Shown here one piece after another: positions 6,819 to 15,915 of a DNA stretch of 64,000 nt. The DNA is from Bacteroidaceae bacterium (GTDB lineage Bacteria > Bacteroidota > Bacteroidia > Bacteroidales > Bacteroidaceae), in the NCBI GenBank assembly GCA_017525235.1, contig JAFXTC010000002.1:1-64000 (forward strand), given 5' to 3'. Position 1 is the stretch's first letter; each line of letters begins with the position of its first letter. The position numbers were made by a program, and so were the translations under genes. The notes beneath the pieces are model-generated. The model was given only the letters and a program-made list of their open reading frames with translations. It did no database searches and was not told the origin of the DNA.

Positions 6819-9084
6819 ATATTCCCATACGTAGCATCGTCAAGTCGGCTTCTTCGCCTACTACCCAGATACGTTCACCAGCTTGGAACTTACGCTGAGC
6901 TTGGGTAACCTGCAAGTTACCCTTATCATCCTCTATGCCCACAACCATACAGTTATATCTGCTTCGGAAGTCAATATCAACAAGCGTTTTTCCACATAGA
7001 GGACTTACATTACTAATGCCCACCTGAATGATAGAAAGTGTATTCTTTAATGCTTTACTTTCTTCTGCAAGGTAAACATCGTGAGTTAATTTAGTTTGGA
7101 AGGAACGCAAACCTTCTGGGTCAGAAACAATCTCTATTATATCACCTGGATATATTTTGCTATTACCACCTGGAATATTAATACGCTGTAAACCTCGAGT
7201 AATAGCAGCAATATGAATGTGTTCAGTACGACCAAAATTCAATTGCATCAGCGACTTTCCGCCCCATTTGGTATTTGCAGGAACAACAAAACTGGCAATC
7301 TGCAAATCCTTACCTTTAAGTTTACGACCGTACGAAGGAAGTTTTGAGTTTTCTTCCCTACTTTGCAAGTTCTTGCGGAAGGTGCGTTCTATACGAATAC
7401 TTATCAGCTTAATACGACGGTTGTATATGATGCCCACCATCAGTATAATGCTTGCTACCACATGCCAGAACCACCAAAGAGGCGAAAGAAAACTTATAAT
7501 GTAATATATTATGGCACAGCCTACACAAAACTTTAATGCTAAAAGAATTCTCACCATGAAACGATGGAACTTATTGAATTTTAGCAAGAATTTGGCTTCT
7601 TCAGAATTATTTTTCTTTATTACGATAGGTCGTATAAAGGGAGAGAGTAGCAAAAGCGTAATAATACCACAAACAATATTCCCCCACCATTCTCCAAATC
7701 CCTGACGGGAAAGTGGTAATACAGTTGCATAGCAGGCTCCTATAACGGCTGAACAAAGCGTAAGATATACTATACTGTATACAAAAACACCTTTCAATAA
7801 AGTATTCCAGGCATTTGCCAAGTTCATTTTATTTATTCTTGATACACGTCTTTTTTTAAGTGCCTTGAACCTATTTTTATTATCCGATATTTTATTGGGG
7901 ATATATTTCTCAATACGCGCATAGAATGGGTCGGCAAATTTTATTATGTAAGGAGTAAAGAATGTTGTAATAATACTTACAGCTACAACTACAGGATAAA
8001 TAAACTTACTGGTTACTCCAAGCGATTCTCCTAATGATGCAATAATGAATGCAAATTCACCTATCTGAACCAAAGAGAAGCCACATTTTATGGAATCTTT
8101 CAAGTCGTTGCCAGATATAAGAAAACTTAAGCTTCCAAGCGTCATCTGTCCTAATATTACTGCAAATGTTATAGCAACAATAGGTAGCCAGTATTCAATA
8201 AGAATATTAGGATCTACCAGCATGCCCACACTCACGAAGAATATGGCACCAAAGAAATCCTTCAACGAACTGATAGAACTGGATATACGCTCAGAGTCGG
8301 AAGTTTCAGCCATTATACTTCCCATCATGAAAGCTCCGAAAGCAGGGCTGTATCCTACGCTGGAAGCTATTACAACCATCATAAAACATAGTCCAACGCT
8401 TACTATCAATAATGTTTCAGTATTGATGTACTTTTTGTATTTGCGTAGTATAAGTGGAACAAGAAAAACTCCTACTAAAAACCATAGTAAAAGGAAGAAT
8501 CCCAGTTTTAATAAACTATGCAATAATTCTACTCCCTCGAACTTTCTGCTGACAGCTAAAGCACTTAAAATAACCATCAGCAAAATTCCTAGTATATCTT
8601 CTAATATTAAAACAGAAAGTACTTTAGAAGCAAAGGGCTGCAGTCTAATTCCTGAATCATCAAAAGCCTTATAAATGATAGTTGTGGAACTCATGGCCAA
8701 CATACCTCCCAAGAAGAGTCTGTCCATATCATTCCAACCAAACAGCCAACCTACCTCGCTTCCCACGTTTATCATACATATCATTACCAACAAGGCAGCA
8801 ATAATAGGTTGCAAACCCATCTTTATGATACGCTTAAACGAAAATTCCAATCCTAAGGTAAACATCAAAAATATAACACCTATCTGACTCCAGTCCTCAA
8901 TACTTGTACTATCCATAATGGATGGAGTATAAGTCATGTGTGGACCAGCCAAAAAGCCTGCTACAATGTATCCCAATACCAAGGGCTGTTTCAATTTTTT
9001 AAATATAATTGTAACAGCACCAGCTACTATCAGAATGTAGGAAAGGTCTATTATAAGACGAGGAATATTATCCAAATTATCCAA
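6817..9084 (-). CDS. CPA2-family monovalent cation:proton antiporter (KefB-like)
   Basis: 755 residues. The first 400 form a 12-helix Na+/H+ exchanger domain (KKLKQPLVLGYIVAGFLAGPH, GLEFSFKRI, SVGYSPAFGAFMMG, SLVQIGEFAFIIASLG). A second hydrophobic stretch of four helices covers about 430-560. The C-terminus has two RCK_C/TrkA_C-like domains (about 600-670 and 680-755; GRTEHIHIAAI, SRYNCMVVGIEDD) that usually bind regulatory ligands. No complete RCK_N Rossmann domain is seen. It probably exchanges K+ or Na+ for H+ in the inner membrane. The start is a TTG, because no in-frame ATG lies between it and the upstream stop. It follows nadA by 33 bp. Confidence 0.85.
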   Translation of the reverse strand: MDNLDNIPRLIIDLSYILIVAGAVTIIFKKLKQPLVLGYIVAGFLAGPHMTYTPSIMDSTSIEDWSQIGVIFLMFTLGLEFSFKRIIKMGLQPIIAALLVMICMINVGSEVGWLFGWNDMDRLFLGGMLAMSSTTIIYKAFDDSGIRLQPFASKVLSVLILEDILGILLMVILSALAVSRKFEGVELLHSLLKLGFFLLLWFLVGVFLVPLILRKYKKYINTETLLIVSVGLCFMMVVIASSVGYSPAFGAFMMGSIMAETSDSERISSSISSLKDFFGAIFFVSVGMLVDPNILIEYWLPIVAITFAVILGQMTLGSLSFLISGNDLKDSIKCGFSLVQIGEFAFIIASLGESLGVTSKFIYPVVVAVSIITTFFTPYIIKFADPFYARIEKYIPNKISDNKNRFKALKKRRVSRINKMNLANAWNTLLKGVFVYSIVYLTLCSAVIGACYATVLPLSRQGFGEWWGNIVCGIITLLLLSPFIRPIVIKKNNSEEAKFLLKFNKFHRFMVRILLALKFCVGCAIIYYIISFLSPLWWFWHVVASIILMVGIIYNRRIKLISIRIERTFRKNLQSREENSKLPSYGRKLKGKDLQIASFVVPANTKWGGKSLMQLNFGRTEHIHIAAITRGLQRINIPGGNSKIYPGDIIEIVSDPEGLRSFQTKLTHDVYLAEESKALKNTLSIIQVGISNVSPLCGKTLVDIDFRSRYNCMVVGIEDDKGNLQVTQAQRKFQAGERIWVVGEEADLTMLRMGI

Positions 9085-9117
9085 AACAGACGTTATATTT
9101 TATACGTTATACTTTAT

Positions 9118-10113
9118 TTATAACCCTAGCTTTTCGCTTATTTCCAACATTTTATTGATGGGTTTTACTGCTTTCTCTGCTATATCTGAAGGAACTTCTA
9201 CCTGAGGCCATTCGTACTTCAAGCAATTATATAGTTTCTTCATTGTAATGAGTTTCATAAAGTTACACTCATTACAAGCACAAGTGCTGTCTTCAGGAGG
9301 AGCAGGAATGAAAGTTTTATGTGGACAAGCTTTCTGCATCTCATGAAGAATACCACTCTCTGTTGCAACTATAAACTCTGTTGCCTCATCATTGATGCTA
9401 AACTTCAATAATGCTGCCGTGCTACCTACTTTATCGGCAACCTTCACCACAGCACCTTTGCATTCTGGATGAACCAATATCTTTGCCTTAGGATGCTCAA
9501 CCTTTAAAGCAAGTATTTTCTCCAAAGAGAATTTCTCGTGAACATGACAGGCACCATTCCACAACAACATATCCCTACCCGTTATGCTGTTGATATAATT
9601 ACCCAGGTTCTGGTCAGGACCGAATATTATCTTCTCATCCTTGGGAAAACTCTCCACTATCTGCTTTGCATTACTGCTGGTAACAACAACATCAGTCAAA
9701 GCCTTTGTAGCAGCTGTGGTGTTTACATAGCTTATAACAGTATGATCTGGATGTGACTTCACAAAAGCTTCAAATTCCTTAGCCGGACAACTTTCAGCCA
9801 GCGAACAGGTAGCATTCAAGTCGGGAACCAAAACCACCTTGTTAGGACAAAGTATCTTATTGGTTTCGCCCATGAAGTGAACACCACACATTACTATTAT
9901 GTCTGCATCCGTTTTAGCTGCCTTTTGAGCAAGAGCCAGACTGTCGCCTATAAAGTCGGCTATATCCTGTATTTCACCTTCTGTGTAATAGTGTGCCATT
10001 ATTACGGCATTTTTCTCTTTACACATACGTCGGATTTCTTCCTTTATATCTATTCCCTTAGGAATAGATTCATCCACGTAGCCTAACTCTTTCCACTTTT
10101 TATCAACAATCAT
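9118..10113 (-). CDS. nadA: Quinolinate synthase A
   Basis: 331 residues, full length for the family. NadA condenses iminoaspartate with dihydroxyacetone phosphate to quinolinate in de novo NAD synthesis, using an oxygen-sensitive [4Fe-4S] cluster. Visible marks are NAVIMAHYYTEGEIQDIADFIGDS, the first cluster Cys in VMCGVHFMGET, the second in WNGACHVHEKF, and the third in the C-terminal CACNECNFMKL. No nadB or nadC accompanies it here. It reads away from the AT-rich oriC candidate and probably shares a transcript with the antiporter. Confidence 0.97.
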   Translation of the reverse strand: MIVDKKWKELGYVDESIPKGIDIKEEIRRMCKEKNAVIMAHYYTEGEIQDIADFIGDSLALAQKAAKTDADIIVMCGVHFMGETNKILCPNKVVLVPDLNATCSLAESCPAKEFEAFVKSHPDHTVISYVNTTAATKALTDVVVTSSNAKQIVESFPKDEKIIFGPDQNLGNYINSITGRDMLLWNGACHVHEKFSLEKILALKVEHPKAKILVHPECKGAVVKVADKVGSTAALLKFSINDEATEFIVATESGILHEMQKACPHKTFIPAPPEDSTCACNECNFMKLITMKKLYNCLKYEWPQVEVPSDIAEKAVKPINKMLEISEKLGL

Positions 10114-10566
10114 TATATATTATTTTATATTTTTTCTTTAAAGATAAATAGTAATGATAATGATGATGGACTGTTAATTGTGTTGATAACTTAAGGTAAT
10201 TTTATGCATAAATATACATTTTCATTTATTAACCTATTTATCAACATACTTTTCAACACTAAACATTATACTACTATTTTATTTAACTATCTATTATACT
10301 TATTTTTATGACTTCTACTTTTACTTTATCACATATAGTTTTCAACAGTTGTTTATAATTTGCAAATATAAAAATATTCTATCAAATATGAGTTTAATAA
10401 CTCAATAAAAATGTGTTGAAAGGCCTATAATAATTAATATAGGTTTTGTTAATAACTATTTTAGGTAGGGTTTTGCGCATCTTTTTGTTAATAATTGAGG
10501 ATATTTCCAACATTTATTATCATAGTTATCAACATATTTTGATACTTTTGTGGAAAACTTTTTTGG
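10114..10566. other. Putative chromosomal replication origin (oriC)
   Basis: A 450-bp gene-free, very AT-rich stretch lies between divergent genes. It carries about ten 9-mers close to the DnaA box TTATCCACA. TTATCAACA occurs at 10238-10246 and 10526-10534 (plus) and at 10181-10189 (minus). TTTTCAACA occurs at 10250-10258 and 10339-10347 (plus), with a near copy at 10414-10422 (minus). TTATTAACA occurs at 10447-10455 and 10486-10494 (minus), TTATCACA at 10326-10333, and TTTTCCACA at 10549-10557 (minus). Long T/A runs between 10260 and 10410 could serve as the unwinding region. dnaA is not adjacent, which is not unusual in this phylum. A strand-asymmetry switch cannot be tested by eye. Confidence 0.68.
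10543..10550 (+). promoter_or_regulatory. -7 box of the trmH-like gene
   Basis: TACTTTTG matches TAnnTTTG and overlaps the last DnaA-like box, so origin binding could affect this promoter. The ATG is only 17 bp away, giving a nearly leaderless message. Confidence 0.55.
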
Positions 10567-11115
10567 ATGAGAAAACTTAAGGTAACGGAAATGGGGCGAA
10601 AGAGTGTGGAAGAATTTAAGGATTCACACAAAATGCCTTTGGTGATTGTACTGGATCATGTGCGTAGTTTATACAATGTAGGAAGTGTGTTTCGTACCAG
10701 CGATGCTTTTTTGGTTCAAGGTATTTGTTTGTGTGGAATTACTGCCCGTCCTCCTCATCCCGAAATACATAAAACGGCTCTTGGAGCTGAGGATAGTGTA
10801 GAATGGAAATACTTTGAGCATACACAGGATGCTATTATATGGCTTAAGGAAAAGGGTTACACGGTCCTTGCTATTGAACAATGTGAAGGAAGTACGATGC
10901 TACAGAATTTCCAGCCTGATTTGGATAAAAAATATGCCGTTGTTTTAGGAAATGAAGTAAAAGGGGTTCAACAGGAGGTAGTTGATATGTGCGAAGGATG
11001 TATTGAAATTCCTCAGTTTGGAACCAAACACAGTATGAATGTAAGTGTTACGGCAGGAATAATTATATGGTCTATAGCTGACCGTTTTCTACTAAAAGAA
11101 CAACGCGCTCAATAA
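10567..11115 (+). CDS. TrmH/SpoU-family RNA 2'-O-methyltransferase
   Basis: 182 residues, the short catalytic form of the SPOUT family. The three SpoU motifs are intact: SLYNVGSVFRTSDAF (motif 1), VVLGNEVKGV (motif 2) and IPQFGTKHSMNVSVTAGI (motif 3), which together form the trefoil-knot S-adenosylmethionine site. Members methylate a ribose 2'-hydroxyl in tRNA or rRNA; the target here cannot be read from sequence. Its last 44 bp overlap the tail of the convergent DUF4294 gene. Confidence 0.9.
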   Translation: MRKLKVTEMGRKSVEEFKDSHKMPLVIVLDHVRSLYNVGSVFRTSDAFLVQGICLCGITARPPHPEIHKTALGAEDSVEWKYFEHTQDAIIWLKEKGYTVLAIEQCEGSTMLQNFQPDLDKKYAVVLGNEVKGVQQEVVDMCEGCIEIPQFGTKHSMNVSVTAGIIIWSIADRFLLKEQRAQ

Positions 11116-11719
11116 GTTTATCATCATCTTCTGGCTGATATTTTTTCTTGAGCGAAGCACGGAAAGTCCAGGCAAATACTTGGGCAAAAGCAGCCTTTGC
11201 AGGACCAAAGAAAGCTTTAACTATCTCATACGAACTTTGGTTACATTCCCTATCTACAAGCTTTATGAGTAATTTACCTTGACTATAGCTAAGTTTTTTC
11301 ATTTCAGGTTCGTATTGGCGCCATATATCCTTTTCGATATTGGCAATGTGCCTTTGCTTTGATTTTTTGTCAGGAAGCATTTCCAATACCTCAGTGGTTT
11401 CAGCTATAATACCGTTTACACGCTGGGCAATAGGCAGAACCTTTTTAACATTATAGACAAGTTTATTGTATTCCCTTCGTTGCCTTTCGTTTTTGAATTT
11501 GATTGGTGCAAAAATCCAAACACCTGGTTCCCATGTGTAGCACCATATAGTATCGCCATCTTCTATTTCTGGTTTCTTATATCGGTAACGTTGGATTTTA
11601 AGTTTGTAACCCCTAACTTCTTGCTGAAGTTCGAGTTCATCACCTAAATCTTCTCCTTGTGCTCGTGCGGCATTAGAAAAAAGAAGAAAAATACTTACTA
11701 TAATGAAGAAATATCTCAT
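11072..11719 (-). CDS. DUF4294 family secreted protein
   Basis: 215 residues starting at ATG 11719; a TTG twelve bases upstream lies in the -7 box and was rejected. A signal peptide (MRYFFIIVSIFLLFSNAARA) is followed by a short acidic stretch and a conserved basic, helical domain (GDTIWCYTWEPGVWIFAP, NKLVYNVKKVLPIAQ) that I recognise as DUF4294, a Bacteroidetes-specific family of unknown function. It is probably periplasmic. Its 3' end overlaps the trmH-like gene by 44 bp, tail to tail. Confidence 0.8.
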   Translation of the reverse strand: MRYFFIIVSIFLLFSNAARAQGEDLGDELELQQEVRGYKLKIQRYRYKKPEIEDGDTIWCYTWEPGVWIFAPIKFKNERQRREYNKLVYNVKKVLPIAQRVNGIIAETTEVLEMLPDKKSKQRHIANIEKDIWRQYEPEMKKLSYSQGKLLIKLVDRECNQSSYEIVKAFFGPAKAAFAQVFAWTFRASLKKKYQPEDDDKLIERVVLLVENGQL

Positions 11720-11728
11720 TTTCGGCTG

Positions 11729-11736
11729 CAAAATTA
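11729..11736 (-). promoter_or_regulatory. -7 box of the DUF4294 gene
   Basis: On the minus strand TAATTTTG ends 10 bp before the ATG at 11719. This makes the upstream TTG start impossible for this promoter. Confidence 0.5.
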
Positions 11737-11788
11737 TGAAATAATGTTCAATGTTCTATATTAGGTGTTCAATGTTTAAACTTTTTTG

Positions 11789-11796
11789 TATCTTTG
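11789..11796 (+). promoter_or_regulatory. -7 box of the radical SAM gene
   Basis: TATCTTTG matches the consensus and precedes the ATG at 11816 by 19 bp. It is back to back with the minus-strand box at 11729. Confidence 0.6.
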
Positions 11797-11815
11797 TAAT
11801 TAAATAAAACATATA

Positions 11816-12592
11816 ATGAGTACAATTATCTATCCTTCTCCTATTTTTGGTCCTATTCATAGTCGCAGATTAGGCATTTCATTGGGAATAAACTTATTGC
11901 CAGAAGGTGGTAAGTTGTGTAGTTTCGACTGTGTGTATTGCGAATGCGGACTGAACAGCGAGCATCGTACGCACAATCCTCTACCCTCAGCCGATAAAGT
12001 AGAAGAGTGCCTCAAGCGTAAACTTCAGGAATTAAAGCAAGAAGGTATCACGCCAGATGTTTTTACCTTTGCAGGAAACGGAGAGCCAACACTCCATCCG
12101 CATTTCCCAGAAGTGGTAGATAGGGTTATAAAGGTACGTGATGAATACTGTCCCAATGCCAAGATAAGTATCTTGAGCAATGCTACACAGATTAAAAGGC
12201 CTGACATAAGAGAAACGCTGATGAAGTTCGACAATAACATTCAGAAACTAGATACAGTCTCCCCTATATATATAAATAAGGTAGACCGTCCTCAGGGTCA
12301 CTATGATGTTGAGGAGCAGATTCAGTATCTTGCCAGCTTTAACGGTCATGTTATCATTCAGACGATGTTTATGGATGGAGAGTTGAACGGGGAAAGTGTA
12401 TGCAACACTACCCCAGCCTACGTAGAACCTTATATAGAGGCTCTCAAACGTATCCAACCCAGCAAAGTGATGATATACACCATAGATCGTGAGACACCTA
12501 TAAAGGACCTTTTAAAAGCAAACCCCGAAGTGCTGGATGGTATTGCTGAACAAATCAGAAAGGCAGGATTTGAGTGTAGCGTAAGTTATTAA
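11816..12592 (+). CDS. Radical SAM protein
   Basis: 258 residues. The cluster motif is CSFDCVYCECG (CxxxCxxC, about residues 35-42), which binds the S-adenosylmethionine-ligating [4Fe-4S] centre. TFAGNGEPTLHP and ILSNAT are the following radical-SAM barrel motifs. The N-terminal PSPIFGPIHSRRLGISLGIN matches a small cytoplasmic radical-SAM subfamily without an assigned substrate. There is no partner gene that would point to a peptide or cofactor pathway. A secreted glycosidase-like gene follows after 11 bp and may be cotranscribed. Confidence 0.88.
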   Translation: MSTIIYPSPIFGPIHSRRLGISLGINLLPEGGKLCSFDCVYCECGLNSEHRTHNPLPSADKVEECLKRKLQELKQEGITPDVFTFAGNGEPTLHPHFPEVVDRVIKVRDEYCPNAKISILSNATQIKRPDIRETLMKFDNNIQKLDTVSPIYINKVDRPQGHYDVEEQIQYLASFNGHVIIQTMFMDGELNGESVCNTTPAYVEPYIEALKRIQPSKVMIYTIDRETPIKDLLKANPEVLDGIAEQIRKAGFECSVSY

Positions 12593-12603
12593 AAGAAAAT
12601 ATT

Positions 12604-14634
12604 ATGAAGCACATTTTTTTGTTTATAGCCATTTTGGCCGCTTTTACTTTGCAGGCTAAGGAAAACAGATGGGTTGTTAATGACAATCATTCCGTTCAGT
12701 GGGAGATCTCTAAGGGTGAGTTGCCTTATACTGACCATATAGAGATGTCTGGCCTACGAGCCTCTGTGGTCTATTATTGGGGTGTAACAGCCCAGAAGCA
12801 GTTCACTATGGACCGCCATTTGGTGTTTCCTATGCTCCGAACCATTCCTAATAATACGCACGCAAGCTGGATGCCGCGCTGCGATGTGGATTTCCTGAAG
12901 GGAATGACGGCTAACAAACGTTATATGTCTCAGGAGGAAGTAAAGAAGGTTACCATCGATGGCATTCTGAATGTTTTCAGCACCATAAAGGGAGATGGCA
13001 ACGAGTTTGAACTGACACGCCAGTATTTTCCCACTACTACCAGTGCTGCGGTTTGCGAGATATATACCATAAAGAACATCGGCAAAAAGAAGGAGACTAT
13101 CCGCGTGCCAGCTCTTTACCAAGTACGCACCACCAACAAGGAAGATGGTACACGAGGCTCTTATAAACTGGTGGCTCGGACTGAATTCAAGGAGGATTTA
13201 ATGAAGACCTTGGAGCCTGGAGATTCAGTGTCTTTTGATTGTTCTATTCAGGCATACGCTGAAAAAGATGAAAAGGAAAAAGATATAATATTATCTAAGT
13301 TAGAATGCGGTTTTCGTTGGATGTTTGTAACGAAGGTTGCCGATAACAACTTGCAATTCTCTTGCCCTGATAAGACCATCGAAACGCTCTTCCAGATGAG
13401 TAAGATTCGTGCCAGCGAGAGTATCTTCGCAACCCAGAACGGACTTATGCACGCTCCTGGAGGCGAAAGCTATTATGCGGCTATGTGGTGCAACGACCAG
13501 GCTGAATACGTGAATCCTTTCTTCCCCTTCCTAGGCTACGATAAGGGTAACGAGAGTGCCATGACTACTTGGCGCTGCTACCTGAAACACATTAATCTTG
13601 AATACAAATTCGTGCCTTGGAGCATTATCTGCGGAGGTGATGATGTGTTCGGGCCCTTCGACCGTGGCGATGCCGCTATGTTGGCTTACGGAGCCAGCCG
13701 TTATTGCTTGGAACGTGGTGATAAGGAGATAGCCCAAGAGGTTTGGCCCTTGATAGAATGGTGCCTTGAATACTGCCATCGTAAACTCAATCAGCATGGC
13801 GTTGTTGCCAGCGATGCCGACGAGTTGGAGGGTCGTCTACCCGCTGGTGATGCCAATCTTTGCACCAGCAGTCTGTACTACGATGCCCTCATCAGTGCAG
13901 CTTACCTTTGGGATGAGTTTAAGAGTTCAAAGGTTCAAGGGTTCAAGAGTATGTCGGATGCGGCAACCTACAGAAAGCAGGCAAAAACACTGCGCGAGAA
14001 CATCGATAAATTCTTCCACGCTACGGTCGAGGGTTATGATACCTATCGTTATTACGAGGGCAACGATGTGCTTCGCTCTTGGATTTGTATTCCCCTCACG
14101 ATGGGTATTTATGATCGTGCTGAAGGAACCCTCGAGGCTATGTTCTCGCCTCAGCTGTGGACGGAGAACGGCATGCTCTCGCAGAGTGGCGACAAGATTT
14201 TTTGGGACCGCTCTACCCTTTACGGCTTCCGTGGTGCCTTTGCTGCAGGCTATGCCGATAAGGCTTTGGAGTACCTAAAGAAATTCTCTGCCATTCGTCT
14301 GCTTGGCGAGCATGTTCCCTACGTGGTGGAAGCTTGGCCAGAGGGCGGTCTGCGCCATCTTTCAGCCGAGAGCGGACTCTATTGCCGCATCATCACAGAG
14401 GGTTTGTTGGGCTTCCGACCTACAGGCTTCCGTAGCTTCACGCTAACACCTCAGATGCCGTCAGAGTGGAACGAGTACAGCCTTTGCAACATCTATGCTT
14501 GCACAGAGCAGCCCTTCAACATCTTTGTTGAGCGCACCGCAGACGGAAAACTTTCCGTTAAGATAGAGAAGGATAAGAAAATCATTAAAACCTATAAGAT
14601 AAAACCAGGAGAGAAAATTAAGGTACCAGTTTAA
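12604..14634 (+). CDS. Secreted six-hairpin glycosidase-like protein
   Basis: 676 residues with a signal peptide (MKHIFLFIAILAAFTLQA). The N-terminal part to about 260 is beta-rich. The C-terminal part shows the alternating helices of an (alpha/alpha)6 barrel: MHAPGGESYYAAMWCNDQAEY, GDAAMLAYGASRYCLERGD, LPAGDANLCTSSLYYDALI, SGDKIFWDRSTLYGFRGAFAAG, GLRHLSAESGLYCRII. The order resembles GH78/GH95/GH116-like enzymes, in which acidic residues of the barrel (candidates in WCNDQAEY and DADELEGR) act as catalysts. The substrate cannot be told. It is followed after 22 bp by a secreted DUF6263 protein, probably one transcript. Confidence 0.6.
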   Translation: MKHIFLFIAILAAFTLQAKENRWVVNDNHSVQWEISKGELPYTDHIEMSGLRASVVYYWGVTAQKQFTMDRHLVFPMLRTIPNNTHASWMPRCDVDFLKGMTANKRYMSQEEVKKVTIDGILNVFSTIKGDGNEFELTRQYFPTTTSAAVCEIYTIKNIGKKKETIRVPALYQVRTTNKEDGTRGSYKLVARTEFKEDLMKTLEPGDSVSFDCSIQAYAEKDEKEKDIILSKLECGFRWMFVTKVADNNLQFSCPDKTIETLFQMSKIRASESIFATQNGLMHAPGGESYYAAMWCNDQAEYVNPFFPFLGYDKGNESAMTTWRCYLKHINLEYKFVPWSIICGGDDVFGPFDRGDAAMLAYGASRYCLERGDKEIAQEVWPLIEWCLEYCHRKLNQHGVVASDADELEGRLPAGDANLCTSSLYYDALISAAYLWDEFKSSKVQGFKSMSDAATYRKQAKTLRENIDKFFHATVEGYDTYRYYEGNDVLRSWICIPLTMGIYDRAEGTLEAMFSPQLWTENGMLSQSGDKIFWDRSTLYGFRGAFAAGYADKALEYLKKFSAIRLLGEHVPYVVEAWPEGGLRHLSAESGLYCRIITEGLLGFRPTGFRSFTLTPQMPSEWNEYSLCNIYACTEQPFNIFVERTADGKLSVKIEKDKKIIKTYKIKPGEKIKVPV

Positions 14635-14656
14635 CAAGGTAATTAAAAACAAAACA

Positions 14657-15541
14657 ATGAGAAAGTTATTTTTACTGAGCATCATGATGCTCGCCGCACT
14701 CATGGTTAGTGCACAGATTACGGTAAGCCCTAAGATGAAAAAGGGCATGAAGAAAACCTACATCGGAGAAACCACAACCACTATTCAGGGTCAGAAGCCT
14801 ATTACAGTGAACGTAGAGACGCTCTATGAGGTGGCAGATGTTACTCCCGACGGGTACATTGTCAATATAACCATAAAGGACGTCAAGTCTGATGGCGACA
14901 ACGACTTTACAGGTCGCATCCTCCGTCTCAGCACAGAGATGATGAAGGACATAAAAACATCCTATGCTACCGATAAGAACGGAAAGGTAGTAAAGATTCA
15001 GAATTACCAAGAGATGAAAGCCAAAGCTCAGAACCTGTTAGATAAAATCTTCGAGGACATAACGCTGCCACCAGCAGTATCATTAGACTTTATCAAGGAG
15101 CAGGCTCTCAGCAATATGACGGAGGAAATGCTCCTGAAGTCTACGCAGATGAATACCAACCCCATGTTGCTCAACGGCAAGACCATACAAACGGGCACAG
15201 AGGAGGAGTACACCTTAGATAAGATGGGCATAAAGATGAAGCGCGTCTACACGCTGAAGCCCGATGGCAGCATCCAAACCACTTCCACCCACAACATGAA
15301 CAAGGAGGACTTAAGGGAGTTCGTTACTGCCCAATTCGAGAAGTTGTTTGCTCCTGGTCAGGCTGATATGCTGAAGGACCAGATTAATATCGCAATAGAG
15401 AATCTCAAGATGGAGATATCGGACAACACCACCTTCACCCTATCTTCTGACGGATGGGTAAAGACCATCGAGTCAGAGGTAATCACCAGTGGTGTAGGAG
15501 CCCAAACTACCACCAAGACAATCCTGCGCTTAAAGAAATAA
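14657..15541 (+). CDS. DUF6263 family secreted protein
   Basis: 294 residues with a clean signal peptide (MRKLFLLSIMMLAALMVSAQ). The mature part alternates short beta strands and amphipathic helices (ITVSPKMKKGMKKTYIG, YIVNITIKDVKSDGDNDF, DNTTFTLSSDGWVKTIESE) and fits the DUF6263 family of Bacteroidetes envelope proteins, whose function is unknown. No lipobox is present. It lies just behind the six-hairpin glycosidase-like gene. Confidence 0.65.
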   Translation: MRKLFLLSIMMLAALMVSAQITVSPKMKKGMKKTYIGETTTTIQGQKPITVNVETLYEVADVTPDGYIVNITIKDVKSDGDNDFTGRILRLSTEMMKDIKTSYATDKNGKVVKIQNYQEMKAKAQNLLDKIFEDITLPPAVSLDFIKEQALSNMTEEMLLKSTQMNTNPMLLNGKTIQTGTEEEYTLDKMGIKMKRVYTLKPDGSIQTTSTHNMNKEDLREFVTAQFEKLFAPGQADMLKDQINIAIENLKMEISDNTTFTLSSDGWVKTIESEVITSGVGAQTTTKTILRLKK

Positions 15542-15553
15542 ACAACTCAACAG

Positions 15554-15736
15554 AAAACGTCCCGCGTCCCAGCGTCCCACGTCCCATTAAGGTGTTTTTG
15601 GGTGTGGATATACAGAGGTAGGGAAGTACAGTTTAGCATTATTAAATAATTATTAATATATATACCCTCTCTCCTACCCCCTTGCACTCGAAAAGGTGCT
15701 TAATGGGACGTTGGGACGCGGGACGCTGGGACGTTT
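15554..15736. repeat. Inverted-repeat element built of CGTCCC units (MITE-like)
   Basis: The left arm (about 15554-15592) contains four spaced CGTCCC units ending in ACGTCCCATTAAGG. The right arm (about 15691-15736) is its inverse, starting at AAAGGTGCTTAATGGGACG with four GGGACG units. About 95 bp of AT-rich sequence separate them. The whole 183-bp unit could fold into one long hairpin or be a miniature inverted-repeat transposable element. No target duplication is evident. Confidence 0.6.
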
Positions 15737-15772
15737 ACCCTCGATGCCCCAACATCGAAATGTTAAAATCAC

Positions 15773-15834
15773 CACGTGTAGAGTTGGCAAAGTTCACGTG
15801 TAGAGTTGGTGAAGTCCACGTGTAGACTTTGGCA
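15773..15834. repeat. 22-bp tandem repeat with CACGTG core (about 2.8 copies)
   Basis: Units begin at 15773, 15795 and 15817. Each starts with the palindrome CACGTG followed by TAGAGTTGG or TAGACTTTGG, and units 1 and 2 differ at only a few bases. The period is 22 bp, about two helical turns. It lies about 80 bp upstream of the thioredoxin-like lipoprotein gene. Together with the inverted-repeat element it fills most of the gene-free 15542-15915 stretch. Confidence 0.75.
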
Positions 15835-15915
15835 TCGCCACGGATTCAAATTTTTATAGATATACTTTTACGAAGCAAAAATTATACATTATTATATAAT
15901 AAAACAACAGATAAC

